NCBI RefSeq assembly: GCF_011761345.1
Contig: NZ_JAASRY010000003.1
Coordinates: forward strand, 372,001 to 436,000
Length of the DNA: 64,000 nt
Direction of reading: 5' to 3'
DNA from: Thalassobacillus devorans
GTDB lineage: Bacteria; Bacillota; Bacilli; Bacillales; Halobacillaceae
Positions 25,689 to 34,507 of the stretch are shown in pieces. The notes under the pieces were generated by a model. It was not told the DNA's origin. It did not search any database and saw nothing but the letters and a program-made list of their open reading frames with translations. Each line of letters opens with the position of its first letter. Position 1 is the first letter of the stretch. Position numbers and translations under genes: made by a program.

Positions 25689-26150
25689 ATGAAAAGAGCA
25701 GCAGTCAGCGCAATACTAATACTTCTATTATTAATTGCATGTACAAGTGAAGCAGAAGAACCGCAGGAAGTATGGAGCCAGGATGAGACATTCCAAGTCG
25801 ATGACCGGACTTTTTATGGAAAAGAAGGGAAATTTGCCATCGTCAAAGAGAACGGAAATGAAAATGAACCTGCATTTCCTGCTGGTCCTCAAGGACGTCA
25901 TTATTCCGTCTATTTCTGGGGCGAATCAGATGAATTGATAGGAAAAAACTATACCTTGACAGCTACTCATGAGGAAGCAGATGAATCGGTTACGCTTTAT
26001 GAACGGAGGATCAGCGGTAATAATTTCTCAGAAGTTAGTGCCGATGCTTCAAGCGGTGCGAAATTCGGTTTAGATAAAGCCGGGCTATGGCTGATGGAAG
26101 TAACCGTTGATGGGGAGGAATTCGCAAGCTTTATCATAGAGGCGAAGTGA
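25689..26150 (+). CDS. Small secreted lipoprotein of unknown function
   Basis: 153 residues. Start ATG at 25689 after AGGGGTGGAA. Signal peptide of lysines and a leucine/isoleucine core, then lipobox LLIAC (Cys at residue 18), so it should be anchored outside the membrane. The mature part is acidic and predicted all-beta, with FPAGPQGRHYSVYFWGESDE and a final WLMEVTVDGEEFASFIIEAK strand pair. This resembles the DUF4871 type of Bacillus lipoproteins, but I cannot assign it firmly. Flanked by repeat copy 3 upstream, and convergent with the hydrolase gene. Confidence 0.78.
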   Translation: MKRAAVSAILILLLLIACTSEAEEPQEVWSQDETFQVDDRTFYGKEGKFAIVKENGNENEPAFPAGPQGRHYSVYFWGESDELIGKNYTLTATHEEADESVTLYERRISGNNFSEVSADASSGAKFGLDKAGLWLMEVTVDGEEFASFIIEAK

Positions 26151-26214
26151 AAATCCTGGCTTGTCGCCAAGTATGGCGAAAGCCTTAATGTTTTTTAAAA
26201 TTTAACCCTCTTAA

Positions 26215-26247
26215 AAATAAAACCCCCCTGGCGGGAGGATTTATTTT
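26215..26247 (-). terminator. Probable terminator after the alpha/beta hydrolase gene
   Basis: Minus strand: AAATCCTCCCGCCAGGGGGG then TTTTATTTTT; imperfect stem overlapping the last codons. Confidence 0.55.
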
Positions 26248-27119
26248 TTCCAGAGAAATGTAGCAACTTCCTTGTCGACAGATGGATGTTCATGTAAACC
26301 GGAATGGGTAGCTTCGACATCTCGTACGATTACCTCATGGTAGTTGTTCGCTGGTACAACCTCTTTGATGCCAAGGGCACTGGATATGCTGACGAGCCCG
26401 TCTCCTCCATCGTAATTTTTTTGTTTTACTATAGTATCTGCATTCTCATTCGTATATTTTGCATCGATAGCGCCAGCGATTGCCAGCACTTTGAGGTGGC
26501 TAGGAAATGAGTCTTTATTCCCCGACAGCCTTGACAGTAATTGTGCGTCTGGTCGTAAATCTGTAAGAGCTTCTCCGGTATTGATGTCAAAATACTCTTC
26601 CTTATCTATTCCTTTAAACGGGCTTCCCATCACAATTAGTTTTTCAACAGTGGGAAGGGAACTGTCTTTTTGAGCCATGAAATTCGCAGCAGCCAAGCCA
26701 CCCATAGAATGGCCGACAAGATTTACTTGCTGTATCCCGTAATCCACTTTAAGTTTATGCATGATTTCCTGCAGCCAAAGTGTCTGATTAGTAAGTGATG
26801 CACGATTGTCATGAAAGATCACTTGAATAAATGGATGCTGTTCAGCTGAGAATCGCCCTCGCATCATAATTTTTCCCTTAGAAGAGACACGCACGGTCAT
26901 TTCTTTCTCTCCCAGCTGGTTATCTTCCAGACGGTCAATCATCGTGTTAAACGATCCAGGACCACCTTTATACCCATGGATAAACAAAGTAGGAGTGATA
27001 GAAGAATTGTCCTGGGAACTCGTATAAGGGGATTTTATAAAAAATATAGAAACTCCTAACGCTATAGAAACAGTGAGAAGTGATAATAACTTATGTCGTT
27101 TAATCAATTGCTTGAACAT
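26241..27119 (-). CDS. Alpha/beta hydrolase, DUF915 family, membrane-anchored or secreted
   Basis: 292 residues. N-terminal lysines and one hydrophobic segment (residues 12-30) form a signal anchor. The hydrolase fold shows the oxyanion strand TLFIHGYKGGPGSF near 44, nucleophile elbow NLVGHSMGGLAA with Ser near 138, an Asp candidate in the AGAIDAKYTNENADTIV to YDGGDGLVS region, and His in NYHEVIVRDVEATHSGLHEH near the end. DUF915 proteins are lipase/esterase-like; the substrate is unknown. ATG at 27119 after AGGAGGACG. Single gene. Confidence 0.88.
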   Translation of the reverse strand: MFKQLIKRHKLLSLLTVSIALGVSIFFIKSPYTSSQDNSSITPTLFIHGYKGGPGSFNTMIDRLEDNQLGEKEMTVRVSSKGKIMMRGRFSAEQHPFIQVIFHDNRASLTNQTLWLQEIMHKLKVDYGIQQVNLVGHSMGGLAAANFMAQKDSSLPTVEKLIVMGSPFKGIDKEEYFDINTGEALTDLRPDAQLLSRLSGNKDSFPSHLKVLAIAGAIDAKYTNENADTIVKQKNYDGGDGLVSISSALGIKEVVPANNYHEVIVRDVEATHSGLHEHPSVDKEVATFLWKK

Positions 27120-27268
27120 AAAACGTCCTCCTGGTGCGAACTGATTTCATTTTAATATAATCTTCCCTTATTTTTAAGAGATGATCATCTTCTATTACCA
27201 GAAAGTTTCGATTTATTTGAGGCGGGTAAAGCAAAGATATAATCCGTTGTATAAGGAGTTGTTTGAAT

Positions 27269-27442
27269 ATGACTGGTCCGGATAAGCATTTAATGGGTTT
27301 TCAGGCTAATCCGAATGAATTTGGTAAATGCAGCAACTGCGGAAAGCTGCTGACCAGTAAACGGGAAGAAAAAGTGAAACTTTGCACAGAATGTCAGAAA
27401 CGTTTAAACCCTGGAGAAGACCAGGGTATTGATGGTGACTGA
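27269..27442 (+). CDS. 57-residue zinc-ribbon protein
   Basis: Reads MTGPDKHLMGFQANPNEFGK then two Cys pairs: CSNCGKLL near residue 21 and CTECQKRL near residue 39, the spacing of a small zinc ribbon. ATG at 27269 is 8 bases after AAGGAG. No other domain fits in this length. Located between divergent hydrolase and BCCT genes, with its own terminator. Function unknown; a zinc-binding regulatory or adaptor role is a guess. Short size makes automated callers likely to miss it. Confidence 0.75.
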   Translation: MTGPDKHLMGFQANPNEFGKCSNCGKLLTSKREEKVKLCTECQKRLNPGEDQGIDGD

Positions 27443-27461
27443 GTTTAAAATATCTTAGAAT

Positions 27462-27492
27462 GCCTCATCCTATTACGGATGAGGTTTTTTTC
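27462..27492 (+). terminator. Terminator after the zinc-ribbon gene
   Basis: CCTCATCC, TATTAC loop, GGATGAGG, TTTTTTTCG. Confidence 0.88.
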
Positions 27493-27562
27493 GTTTTACA
27501 ACATAGATTACAAGTGGTATAGTTCGTCATTGTGCTTTATTTCAAATACAAAGGAGATTATT

Positions 27563-29080
27563 ATGGAAAAAAAGAAATACGGTCGGATAGACTGGCCGGT
27601 TTTACTTATAAGTGGAGGGGCTCTGCTTCTATTTATTTTACTCGCATTTATAGATTTACCTATGGTTTCTGAACTGGTAACAGAAGGGCTTGTTCTTTCT
27701 TCGAATTATTTTGGAGCCTTTTGGCAGGTGTTGATGTTGGCTACCTTCTTCGTCGGCCTTTGGCTTGCCTTTTCTAAAAGGGGAAAGGTTAAGATGGGAG
27801 GCTTGGATAAGCCGGAAATTGGTTTGTGGAAATGGTTATCGATCATAATGGCCACCTTGCTTGCAGGCGGTGGCGTATTTTGGGCAGCTGCAGAACCGAT
27901 GTATCATTTTCTTACTGTTCCTCCCGTTCATGAAGGAATAGAAGCCGGAACTACAGAAGCAATTAACGCAGCATTAGCACAAAGTTTTATGCACTGGGGA
28001 TTTCTTGCCTGGGCGATATTAGGTACCATCAGTGCTGTCGTAATGATGTATGGCCACTATCACAAGGGGATGCCGTTGAAGCCGCGAACACTGTTGTACC
28101 CTATTTTCGGTGAAAAACTCAGGGACAGTTGGTTTGGTACGGTTATTGATGCCTTTTCAGTTATTTCTGTTGCCGCAGGAACGATTGGACCAATCGGCTT
28201 CCTGGGAGCGCAGGCAAGTTATGGACTAAACACGATTTTTGGTATCCCGGATACTTTCGGGACACAGCTTTCCATTATTATTGCTGTGGTAACTATATCC
28301 ACAATATCAGCAGTCACTGGTTTATACAGGGGTATTCAATGGTTAAGCAGCTTCAATGTCCGGATGGCAGTTGCTTTAATGTTATTTGTACTGTTATTTG
28401 GTCCCGGTGGTTTTATTATTGATTACTTTATCTCTTCTTTCGGATTTTACGTGCAAGAATTCATTCCGATGAGTACTTTCCGTGCCGATGAAGAATGGCT
28501 ATCGTTGTGGACGGTGTTCTTTTGGGGATGGTTTATCGGTTATGGTCCGATGATGGCGATTCTAGTCAGTCGTATTTCTCGAGGCCGGACGATAAGGGAG
28601 ATTATCCTTGCAATTTCAATTATGGCACCAGTGATTTCAGCCTTTTGGTTTACAGTGCTTGGCGGTTCGGGTATTTTCTTCGAAATGGAAACAGCAGGCT
28701 CTGTATCTCAAGCATTGAATGAAGCGGGGAAACGAGCTGCCATGTTCGCAATTACGGAGCAGTTTCCACTAAGTGAAATTATTTCTCCACTTTTCTTGCT
28801 GCTGACTATATTATTTGTAGTTACTACAAATGATTCGATGTCCTATACCATTTCTATGGCAGTTACAGGAGAGGGGAACCCGCAAAGATGGCTTCGGATT
28901 TTCTGGTCTGTAGTCATGGGAACAGTAGCAGCTATCTTGTTATTCATTGGGGAAGGCGGCGTTGGTGCATTACAATCTTTCATTGTCGTGACCGCTGTAC
29001 CTGTTTCGTTACTATTACTTCCAGTAGTCTGGCTGGCACCTAAGGTTGCGAATGAGATGGCACGCTATCAAAAGTTATGA
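27563..29080 (+). CDS. BCCT-family transporter with altered aromatic cage
   Basis: 505 residues, twelve predicted membrane segments. Family motifs: GGGVFWAAAEPMYHF near residue 105 and SRISRGRTIRE after helix 8. These sodium- or proton-coupled carriers usually take up glycine betaine, choline or carnitine. The substrate-cage helices differ from the betaine type: helix 8 reads FFWGWFIGYGP instead of the usual YWAWWISWSP, and helix 4 reads MHWGFLAWAIL, keeping both Trp but losing the later Tyr. Start ATG at 27563 after AAAGGAG; the frame open from 27479 crosses a terminator. The substrate is therefore uncertain. Followed by a terminator. Confidence 0.9.
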   Translation: MEKKKYGRIDWPVLLISGGALLLFILLAFIDLPMVSELVTEGLVLSSNYFGAFWQVLMLATFFVGLWLAFSKRGKVKMGGLDKPEIGLWKWLSIIMATLLAGGGVFWAAAEPMYHFLTVPPVHEGIEAGTTEAINAALAQSFMHWGFLAWAILGTISAVVMMYGHYHKGMPLKPRTLLYPIFGEKLRDSWFGTVIDAFSVISVAAGTIGPIGFLGAQASYGLNTIFGIPDTFGTQLSIIIAVVTISTISAVTGLYRGIQWLSSFNVRMAVALMLFVLLFGPGGFIIDYFISSFGFYVQEFIPMSTFRADEEWLSLWTVFFWGWFIGYGPMMAILVSRISRGRTIREIILAISIMAPVISAFWFTVLGGSGIFFEMETAGSVSQALNEAGKRAAMFAITEQFPLSEIISPLFLLLTILFVVTTNDSMSYTISMAVTGEGNPQRWLRIFWSVVMGTVAAILLFIGEGGVGALQSFIVVTAVPVSLLLLPVVWLAPKVANEMARYQKL

Positions 29081-29085
29081 CTTAG

Positions 29086-29120
29086 AAACCCCAGCATCCA
29101 ATGATGCTGGGGTTGTTTTA
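29086..29120. terminator. Terminator between BCCT gene and kynB
   Basis: AACCCCAGCATC, CAAT loop, GATGCTGGGGTT, then GTTTTAAC; convergent genes share it. Confidence 0.85.
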
Positions 29121-29123
29121 ACA

Positions 29124-29744
29124 TTAAATCTGTTTCAACACCGCACGTACTGGACTGCCGTCAGCTTCTGTCATTTTTAAAGGAAAAGCGTTGAGCTCGT
29201 AAATCCCTGCCTTTACGTGATCGAGCACGAGCCCCTCAAGAATCAGTACATCATTTTTATGCAAGCTATGATGTGCTTTCAATTCTTTGCTTGTTTCCGG
29301 GTCGACCGATGGCGTATCGACTCCTACCAGATCAATGCCATTTGCTTTTAAAAATGAACCTAAATCTTCGCCGAGTACGGTATAAGACGGTGGAAACTCT
29401 GACCGATCCTGCCAGCTCTTCGTTTGCAAAATCAGCTTAGAGATTCCTGTTAAATCCGTGTCCTGCAAATCTTTCGCCTCAACTGTTTTTTTGCCAGATA
29501 CATCAACGACGAGGGCAATGCCGTGAAACCTCTCCAAAGGTAAGTCTGCAATTTTCAGTCCGGCGGAAGCATAATGAAAAGGGGCATCGACATGGGTGCC
29601 GGTGTGGTTGCTCATTTTAATGCTGCCGACATTGACGGCCCCCGTTTCTTGCATGGACCAGGTCAGGCTGTAGTTATAACGCTCATCTCCCGGCCATGGG
29701 GGAGTAGTCTTATCAAGGGTCATCGAAATATCAATGATTTTCAT
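29124..29744 (-). CDS. kynB: Kynurenine formamidase (arylformamidase)
   Basis: 206 residues, cyclase-family metal-dependent hydrolase. Hallmark SNHTGTHVDAPFHY near residues 45-58 supplies zinc-binding His and Asp; the later LVGVDTPSVD and HSLHKNDVLILEGL segments match KynB proteins. It hydrolyses N-formylkynurenine to kynurenine and formate. Start ATG at 29744 after AAAGGAGG. Lies 13 bases downstream of kynU on the same strand, so the pair is an operon. No tryptophan 2,3-dioxygenase gene is in the window. Confidence 0.93.
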   Translation of the reverse strand: MKIIDISMTLDKTTPPWPGDERYNYSLTWSMQETGAVNVGSIKMSNHTGTHVDAPFHYASAGLKIADLPLERFHGIALVVDVSGKKTVEAKDLQDTDLTGISKLILQTKSWQDRSEFPPSYTVLGEDLGSFLKANGIDLVGVDTPSVDPETSKELKAHHSLHKNDVLILEGLVLDHVKAGIYELNAFPLKMTEADGSPVRAVLKQI

Positions 29745-29757
29745 GTGGAGGCCTCCT

Positions 29758-31038
29758 TTATGCAATAATTCCTCGTATGTTTTCAAATTTTTTATAGGTT
29801 TCCTTATCCATAATCTCTTTTAGCCGCATGACCATCTCGTAAATATCTTCATAGGAGACATAAAGGGCGATAGGTGCAAGGCGGATGACGTTAGGCGCAC
29901 GGAAATCCGGGATGACTTGTTTTTCTTTTAGTGCTTTGCAGATTCTGGCAGCTTCTTTGTGTTCGAGGCTGACATGGCCACCCCGGCGCTCTGCTTGACG
30001 CGGATTGGCAATTTCGAAGTCGTAGCCGTCAAGCTCCTGCTCGATCAGTTGCATCATAAAAGCGGTCTGGTCGAGTGATTTTTTCCGGATGTTATCGATG
30101 CCTGCTTCTTGGAAAATCTCCAATGATCCCAGCAAGGGTGCTGAGCTTAGTATGTGAGGTGTCCCGATTTGATAAGCTCCTGCTGTTTCTGACGGAGTCA
30201 GGGTGTGATCCATGTCGAACTGCTTATCTTTTCTGGAACTGAACCAGCCGGCAAGCCCGGGGGCCTGTCCTAAATGCTTTTCATGGACATACAAGCCGCC
30301 AACGCCTCCAGGGCCGCTGTTCAAATATTTATAGGTGCACCAGACAGCGAAATCGACACCCCAATCGTGAAGCTCATGTGGCAGAGCGCCAATGGAATGG
30401 GCCAGATCGAACCCGACGATAATTCCCTGTGCATGTGCGGCTTCTGTGATCTTCTTCATATCAAGCAGCTGACCGCTTCGATATAAAACGGATGGGAGGA
30501 GGAGTAAAGCTGTCTCTTCATTCATTTGCTCAATGATTTCCTCCTCATTCAATGTGCGGCCGTCTTCGCTGGTTACCTGGATTAAATGGATTTCAGGATC
30601 CAGTCCGTGTAAGCGCAGTTGGCTTTTCAAGGCATATATGTCGGAAGGGAAATTCAAGGTGTCGGCCAGTATTTTGTTTCTCTTATCGTCAGGGTTAAAG
30701 AAGGTTGCCAGCAGCTGATGAAGGTTAGTTGTAATCGAACCGGTATTGATCACTTCCTCTTTTTTGGCACCGATAAGAGGAGCTGTCATTTCACCAAGTT
30801 TTTCAGACATGTAATACCAAGGCTGTTCGCCTTCCGTCCAGCCTTCTATCCCATGTTCCTTCCAATCCTCCAGAGAAGTGAGCAATGTTTTTTCCGCTCG
30901 TTTTGATAACAGGCCGAGCGAGTTTCCATCCATGTATAACGTTCCTTCTTTTATGTGAAATTCTTGTTTGAATCGCTTTAGCTGATCTTTTTGGTCTTTG
31001 TCGATTGCGTGTTGACGGGAAAGTTTGGAATTTTTCAT
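29758..31038 (-). CDS. kynU: Kynureninase
   Basis: 426 residues, PLP-dependent fold type I. N-terminal [14 protein letters not shown] near residue 36 and the PLP-lysine motif [18 protein letters not shown] near residue 225 are diagnostic. It converts kynurenine to anthranilate and alanine (or 3-hydroxykynurenine to 3-hydroxyanthranilate). The C-terminal [18 protein letters not shown] is also typical. Start ATG at 31038 after CAGGAGGCG; a longer frame from 31059 overlaps that site. First gene of the kynU-kynB operon; divergent from yfkAB. Confidence 0.95.
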   Translation of the reverse strand: MKNSKLSRQHAIDKDQKDQLKRFKQEFHIKEGTLYMDGNSLGLLSKRAEKTLLTSLEDWKEHGIEGWTEGEQPWYYMSEKLGEMTAPLIGAKKEEVINTGSITTNLHQLLATFFNPDDKRNKILADTLNFPSDIYALKSQLRLHGLDPEIHLIQVTSEDGRTLNEEEIIEQMNEETALLLLPSVLYRSGQLLDMKKITEAAHAQGIIVGFDLAHSIGALPHELHDWGVDFAVWCTYKYLNSGPGGVGGLYVHEKHLGQAPGLAGWFSSRKDKQFDMDHTLTPSETAGAYQIGTPHILSSAPLLGSLEIFQEAGIDNIRKKSLDQTAFMMQLIEQELDGYDFEIANPRQAERRGGHVSLEHKEAARICKALKEKQVIPDFRAPNVIRLAPIALYVSYEDIYEMVMRLKEIMDKETYKKFENIRGIIA

Positions 31039-31195
31039 CAAATCGCCTCCTGTCATCATTATAGCTTGTTATTGTTGAGCCTTCCAATAACTAACCGGTC
31101 AGCCCCTGTAATAATAGGGTGTGGAGGTGATAGAATAGTGAGAGTACCATTTTGATAGATTTAGCAACTTAATTGAAGGAAGGGAGCAAGCCGAA

Positions 31196-32320
31196 GTGAA
31201 AACGCAACTGAATAATAAAGAGATATCTCCTTCAAATGACCCGTGGGAAGCTTACATGGATGTTGAAGAATTCGGAGAAATGACATTATCAAATATAGAA
31301 TTTACCACAACTACACTTTGTAATATGCGCTGTGCTCATTGCGCTGTAGGTGAAACATTATCATACAAAGACCCGGAATCTCTTTCTATGGATCTGATTT
31401 TGAAACGTCTGGATGAAATACCTAACCTGCGTACCCTTAGTATTACAGGCGGGGAACCGATGATGTCCAGGAAGTCGATTAGGAATTATGTTTTGCCGTT
31501 ATTAAAATATGCTCATAGCCGTGGGGTGAAAACTCAAATCAATTCAAATTTAACTCTGCCCTATGAGCGTTACGAACCGATCATCCCATTTTTAGATGTT
31601 TTACATATTTCCCATAACTGGGGCACATTAGAAGAATTCGCAGAAACTGGTTTTGCGCGAATGGACAGAAAACCATCTCTTGAGAAACGAGAATCTTTTT
31701 TTGTCCGTATGGTAGAAAATTCACAAAGGTTATCGGAAGCAGGGGTTATGGTATCTGCCGAAACGATGCTGAACAAGCGCACGTTACCTTATTTGGAAAA
31801 AATTCATGATCACATCTTAGAAATGGGCTGTGCCCGTCATGAAATCCACCCCATGTACCCGGTGGATTTTGCCAGCAACTTAGAAACCCTTGATTTAAAT
31901 GAGATGAGTACGGCTATTACAAGACTGCTGGATCACCGGAATGAGAATGTCTGGATGCTATTTGGAACTTTGCCTTTTTACGCATGCAGTTCATCTCAGG
32001 AGGATTTGGATCTGCTTCGTCGACTATATGACGAAAAAAATGTCACGGTTAGAAATGATCCAGATGGCAGGTCCAGGTTGAATGTCAATATCTTTACAGG
32101 TGAGGTAATTGTGACTGACTTTGGAGATGAACCCCCGTTAGGAAACATTAAAGATACTTCACTGCCTGAAGCTTATTCGCGTTGGATGAAGACAGATACA
32201 GCCAAAAGTTTGAACTGTCATTGTCCGGCAGTTAAATGTCTCGGTCCTAATATCTTAGTGAAAGACACATATTATAAAACTACAGACTTTCGTAAAAGAA
32301 AAGCTTCTATAGAAATGTGA
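31196..32320 (+). CDS. yfkAB: Radical SAM / CxCxxxxC motif protein YfkAB
   Basis: 374 residues, GTG start at 31196 with AAGGGAG nine bases upstream. Radical SAM cluster motif CNMRCAHC near residues 43-50 (CxxxCxxC), SAM-binding SITGGEPMMS near residue 82, and at the C-terminus the family's second motif CHCPAVKC near residue 342, which may hold another cluster or metal. This is the architecture of B. subtilis YfkAB; the reaction is not known to me. It is a single gene, divergent from the kynurenine operon, with its own terminator. Confidence 0.93.
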   Translation: MKTQLNNKEISPSNDPWEAYMDVEEFGEMTLSNIEFTTTTLCNMRCAHCAVGETLSYKDPESLSMDLILKRLDEIPNLRTLSITGGEPMMSRKSIRNYVLPLLKYAHSRGVKTQINSNLTLPYERYEPIIPFLDVLHISHNWGTLEEFAETGFARMDRKPSLEKRESFFVRMVENSQRLSEAGVMVSAETMLNKRTLPYLEKIHDHILEMGCARHEIHPMYPVDFASNLETLDLNEMSTAITRLLDHRNENVWMLFGTLPFYACSSSQEDLDLLRRLYDEKNVTVRNDPDGRSRLNVNIFTGEVIVTDFGDEPPLGNIKDTSLPEAYSRWMKTDTAKSLNCHCPAVKCLGPNILVKDTYYKTTDFRKRKASIEM

Positions 32321-32324
32321 ATAA

Positions 32325-32365
32325 AACGAGCACTGCGACTATTCAAGCAGTGCTCGTTCTTTTTG
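32325..32365. terminator. Terminator between yfkAB and the MFS gene
   Basis: AACGAGCACTGC, loop, GCAGTGCTCGTT, CTTTTT; the A-rich left side could also serve the minus strand. Confidence 0.88.
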
Positions 32366-32366
32366 A

Positions 32367-33791
32367 TTAACTGTCTTCTGTTCCTGTTTCCGCTTCTTCC
32401 TCTGTTGGAGGGGAAGTTTTTTTAACATAAATTGATAAGAAGATACCAATAAACGATAAGGCAGTAATAACTAGAAAAGCTACATTTACACCGTAAATAT
32501 CAGGATTAGCGATATCAGGCTGCTGGGAAGCGGTTTGAGCAGTTGTTGTCATCACAGTGACAATAATAGCTGTTCCGATTGATGCAGCGATTTGCCTCAT
32601 CGTATTATTCATAGCCGCCCCGTGTGGGATCAGCTTTTTCGGAAGCTGGTTGAGTCCAGCTGTAGTAACAGGCATCATCACCATCGATAAACCAAACATC
32701 CGAATGGCATACATGACGGTTAAATAGACCATTGTCGTTTGGGTGTCCAGGAAGGATAGGGCAAGAGTAGCACCCGTGATCAGCGTCATCCCTACAATAC
32801 CAAGCAGGCGGGCCCCGATTCTATCAAAAATTCTTCCTGTAATCGGGGACATGAAGCCTGAAATCAGGGCACCTGGCAAGAGCACAAGCCCAGATTCCAT
32901 CGCAGTGAAATCACGCATATTCTGCATATATAATGGGATCAGTGTCTCTGAACCAATCAGCCCCATGAAGGCGATCATCCCAATGATCGTCGCTATCGTG
33001 AACGTCCGTAGTTTGAAGACTCGGAACTCAAGCATCGGATGATGCATTTTCAGTTGTCGTGTAATGAATAGCATCAGTGTGAAAATACCCACACTTAACG
33101 ACGTCATCGTTATGGAACTATCCCACCCATTGTTGCCAGCGCTGGTAAACCCGTATAAAAGACTTCCGAATCCGATGGAAGACATGACGATAGATGGTAT
33201 ATCCACCCTGGGATATGTAAGCTCGGTTACATTTTTCAGGATGAAATAGGCGATAGCAATGATACCTAGTGCCAGTGGAAGCACCAGCCAAAACAATGCT
33301 CGCCATGAATAATTTTCCGTGATCCATCCCGATAATGCCGGGCCGATAGCAGGAGCAAAGGAAATGACCAGACCGATATACCCCATCGCAGCTCCGCGTC
33401 TATTAACAGGGAAAATCAATAGAAAAACGGTTTGCATCAATGGCAGTAATACCCCGGCACCAGCTGACTGGATGACTCTTCCTGCCAGCAGCATTGGAAA
33501 GTTCAGGGCAAGACCACCGACGACCGTACCAAATGTAAATACACTCATAGCGGTAATGAAAAGCTGCCTTGTTGTAAACCTTTCGATTAAAAACGCACTG
33601 ATTGGAATCATTATTCCATTCACGAGCATAAAAACGGTCGTAAGCCACTGTGCTGAATTGGCTGAGACATTCATTTCGTGCATGATCGGAGGAATCGCCG
33701 TAATCATCAGTGTTTGGTTAAGAATGGTGATAAACGAACCCGCCAGTAATAATCCTGCCATTAAGACTTTGTTGTAATTCTGATCCGGCAT
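32367..33791 (-). CDS. MFS multidrug exporter, DHA2 (EmrB/LmrB-like) family
   Basis: 474 residues with about fourteen membrane segments. DHA2 motifs: LNQTLMITAIPPIMHEM near residue 28, the proton-coupling Arg in AGRVIQSAGAGVLLPL (motif A/B region), and motif C-like GLVISFAPAIGPALSGWI near residue 145. These are proton-driven drug or metabolite exporters. Start ATG at 33791 after AAAGGAGG. The minus-strand leader (33792-34000) holds a short Met-rich frame and a weak hairpin with T-tail that could be an attenuator. Monocistronic. Confidence 0.9.
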   Translation of the reverse strand: MPDQNYNKVLMAGLLLAGSFITILNQTLMITAIPPIMHEMNVSANSAQWLTTVFMLVNGIMIPISAFLIERFTTRQLFITAMSVFTFGTVVGGLALNFPMLLAGRVIQSAGAGVLLPLMQTVFLLIFPVNRRGAAMGYIGLVISFAPAIGPALSGWITENYSWRALFWLVLPLALGIIAIAYFILKNVTELTYPRVDIPSIVMSSIGFGSLLYGFTSAGNNGWDSSITMTSLSVGIFTLMLFITRQLKMHHPMLEFRVFKLRTFTIATIIGMIAFMGLIGSETLIPLYMQNMRDFTAMESGLVLLPGALISGFMSPITGRIFDRIGARLLGIVGMTLITGATLALSFLDTQTTMVYLTVMYAIRMFGLSMVMMPVTTAGLNQLPKKLIPHGAAMNNTMRQIAASIGTAIIVTVMTTTAQTASQQPDIANPDIYGVNVAFLVITALSFIGIFLSIYVKKTSPPTEEEAETGTEDS

Positions 33792-33879
33792 ACTGCTTCC
33801 TCCTTTTCTATATAAATCAAATGATAGTTTCACAGACTAATTATAAGATTATACTTTTTTTGACAGCAACTGACAAATA

Positions 33880-33972
33880 AAACGCCCCCAGTCAACAGGG
33901 CTTTCAGATAGCCGCATCTCTCAGTGATAGATACATGATCATATGCTCCATTGATACCATGTCGTAAGCTTA
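33880..33972 (-). promoter_or_regulatory. Possible leader peptide and attenuator upstream of the MFS exporter
   Basis: On the minus strand a frame reading MVSMEHMIMYLSLRDAAI and stop is followed after a few bases by a short GC hairpin (GCCCTGTTGACTGGGGGC) and TTTTATTTG, then the exporter gene about 90 bases on. The layout resembles translation-controlled leaders of some resistance genes. The stem is short and the ribosome binding site poor, so this is tentative. The rest of the 270-base gap shows nothing else I can name. Confidence 0.25.
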
Positions 33973-34064
33973 CCTTATGGATTCACCCATAGTCTATTAC
34001 CCATTGAACAATGTAAATATGTTAATCTAGTGATATTAAAAAAATTCAGATAAGGAGCTTTGTA

Positions 34065-34502
34065 ATGCAGGCTATGACCATAAAAGAACTGCAATCTGAT
34101 GAAGAAATTCTTCAAGCGTTTCCAATTATGAAACAATTACGTACTCATTTGGATAAAGATACCTACCTGGAACTTGTAACAGAAGCCCAGGCGAAAAATA
34201 GATATAAATTGTTTGCCTTAGTTGAAAGCAAGGACATAGTAGCGGTCGTAGGTTTTGAACCGATGACTACCCTGTATTACGGCCGTTTTGTCTGGGTGTG
34301 CGACCTGGTGACAGATAGTAAACAGCGTTCTCGTGGTTATGGTGATGAATTGCTTAAATTTGTCGAAGGATGGGCCCAGGAGAATGGCTATGAAAGTGTG
34401 GCTTTATCTTCAGGACTAAAAAGAATAGACGCCCACCGTTTTTATGAAGATAAAATGAATTATGACAAGGTAAGCTATGTATTTAAAAAATCGAGAGGAT
34501 GA
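34065..34502 (+). CDS. GNAT family N-acetyltransferase
   Basis: 145 residues. Acetyl-CoA-binding motif A region: [34 protein letters not shown] near residues 79-112, with QRSRGYG corresponding to the Q/RxxGxG/A pyrophosphate loop. After it comes [31 protein letters not shown], the usual C-terminal strand-helix. The acceptor is unknown. ATG at 34065 after AAGGAG. First gene of an operon: four-base overlap region with the start of the FAH gene, then ribokinase. Confidence 0.9.
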   Translation: MQAMTIKELQSDEEILQAFPIMKQLRTHLDKDTYLELVTEAQAKNRYKLFALVESKDIVAVVGFEPMTTLYYGRFVWVCDLVTDSKQRSRGYGDELLKFVEGWAQENGYESVALSSGLKRIDAHRFYEDKMNYDKVSYVFKKSRG

Positions 34503-34507
34503 GGAAC

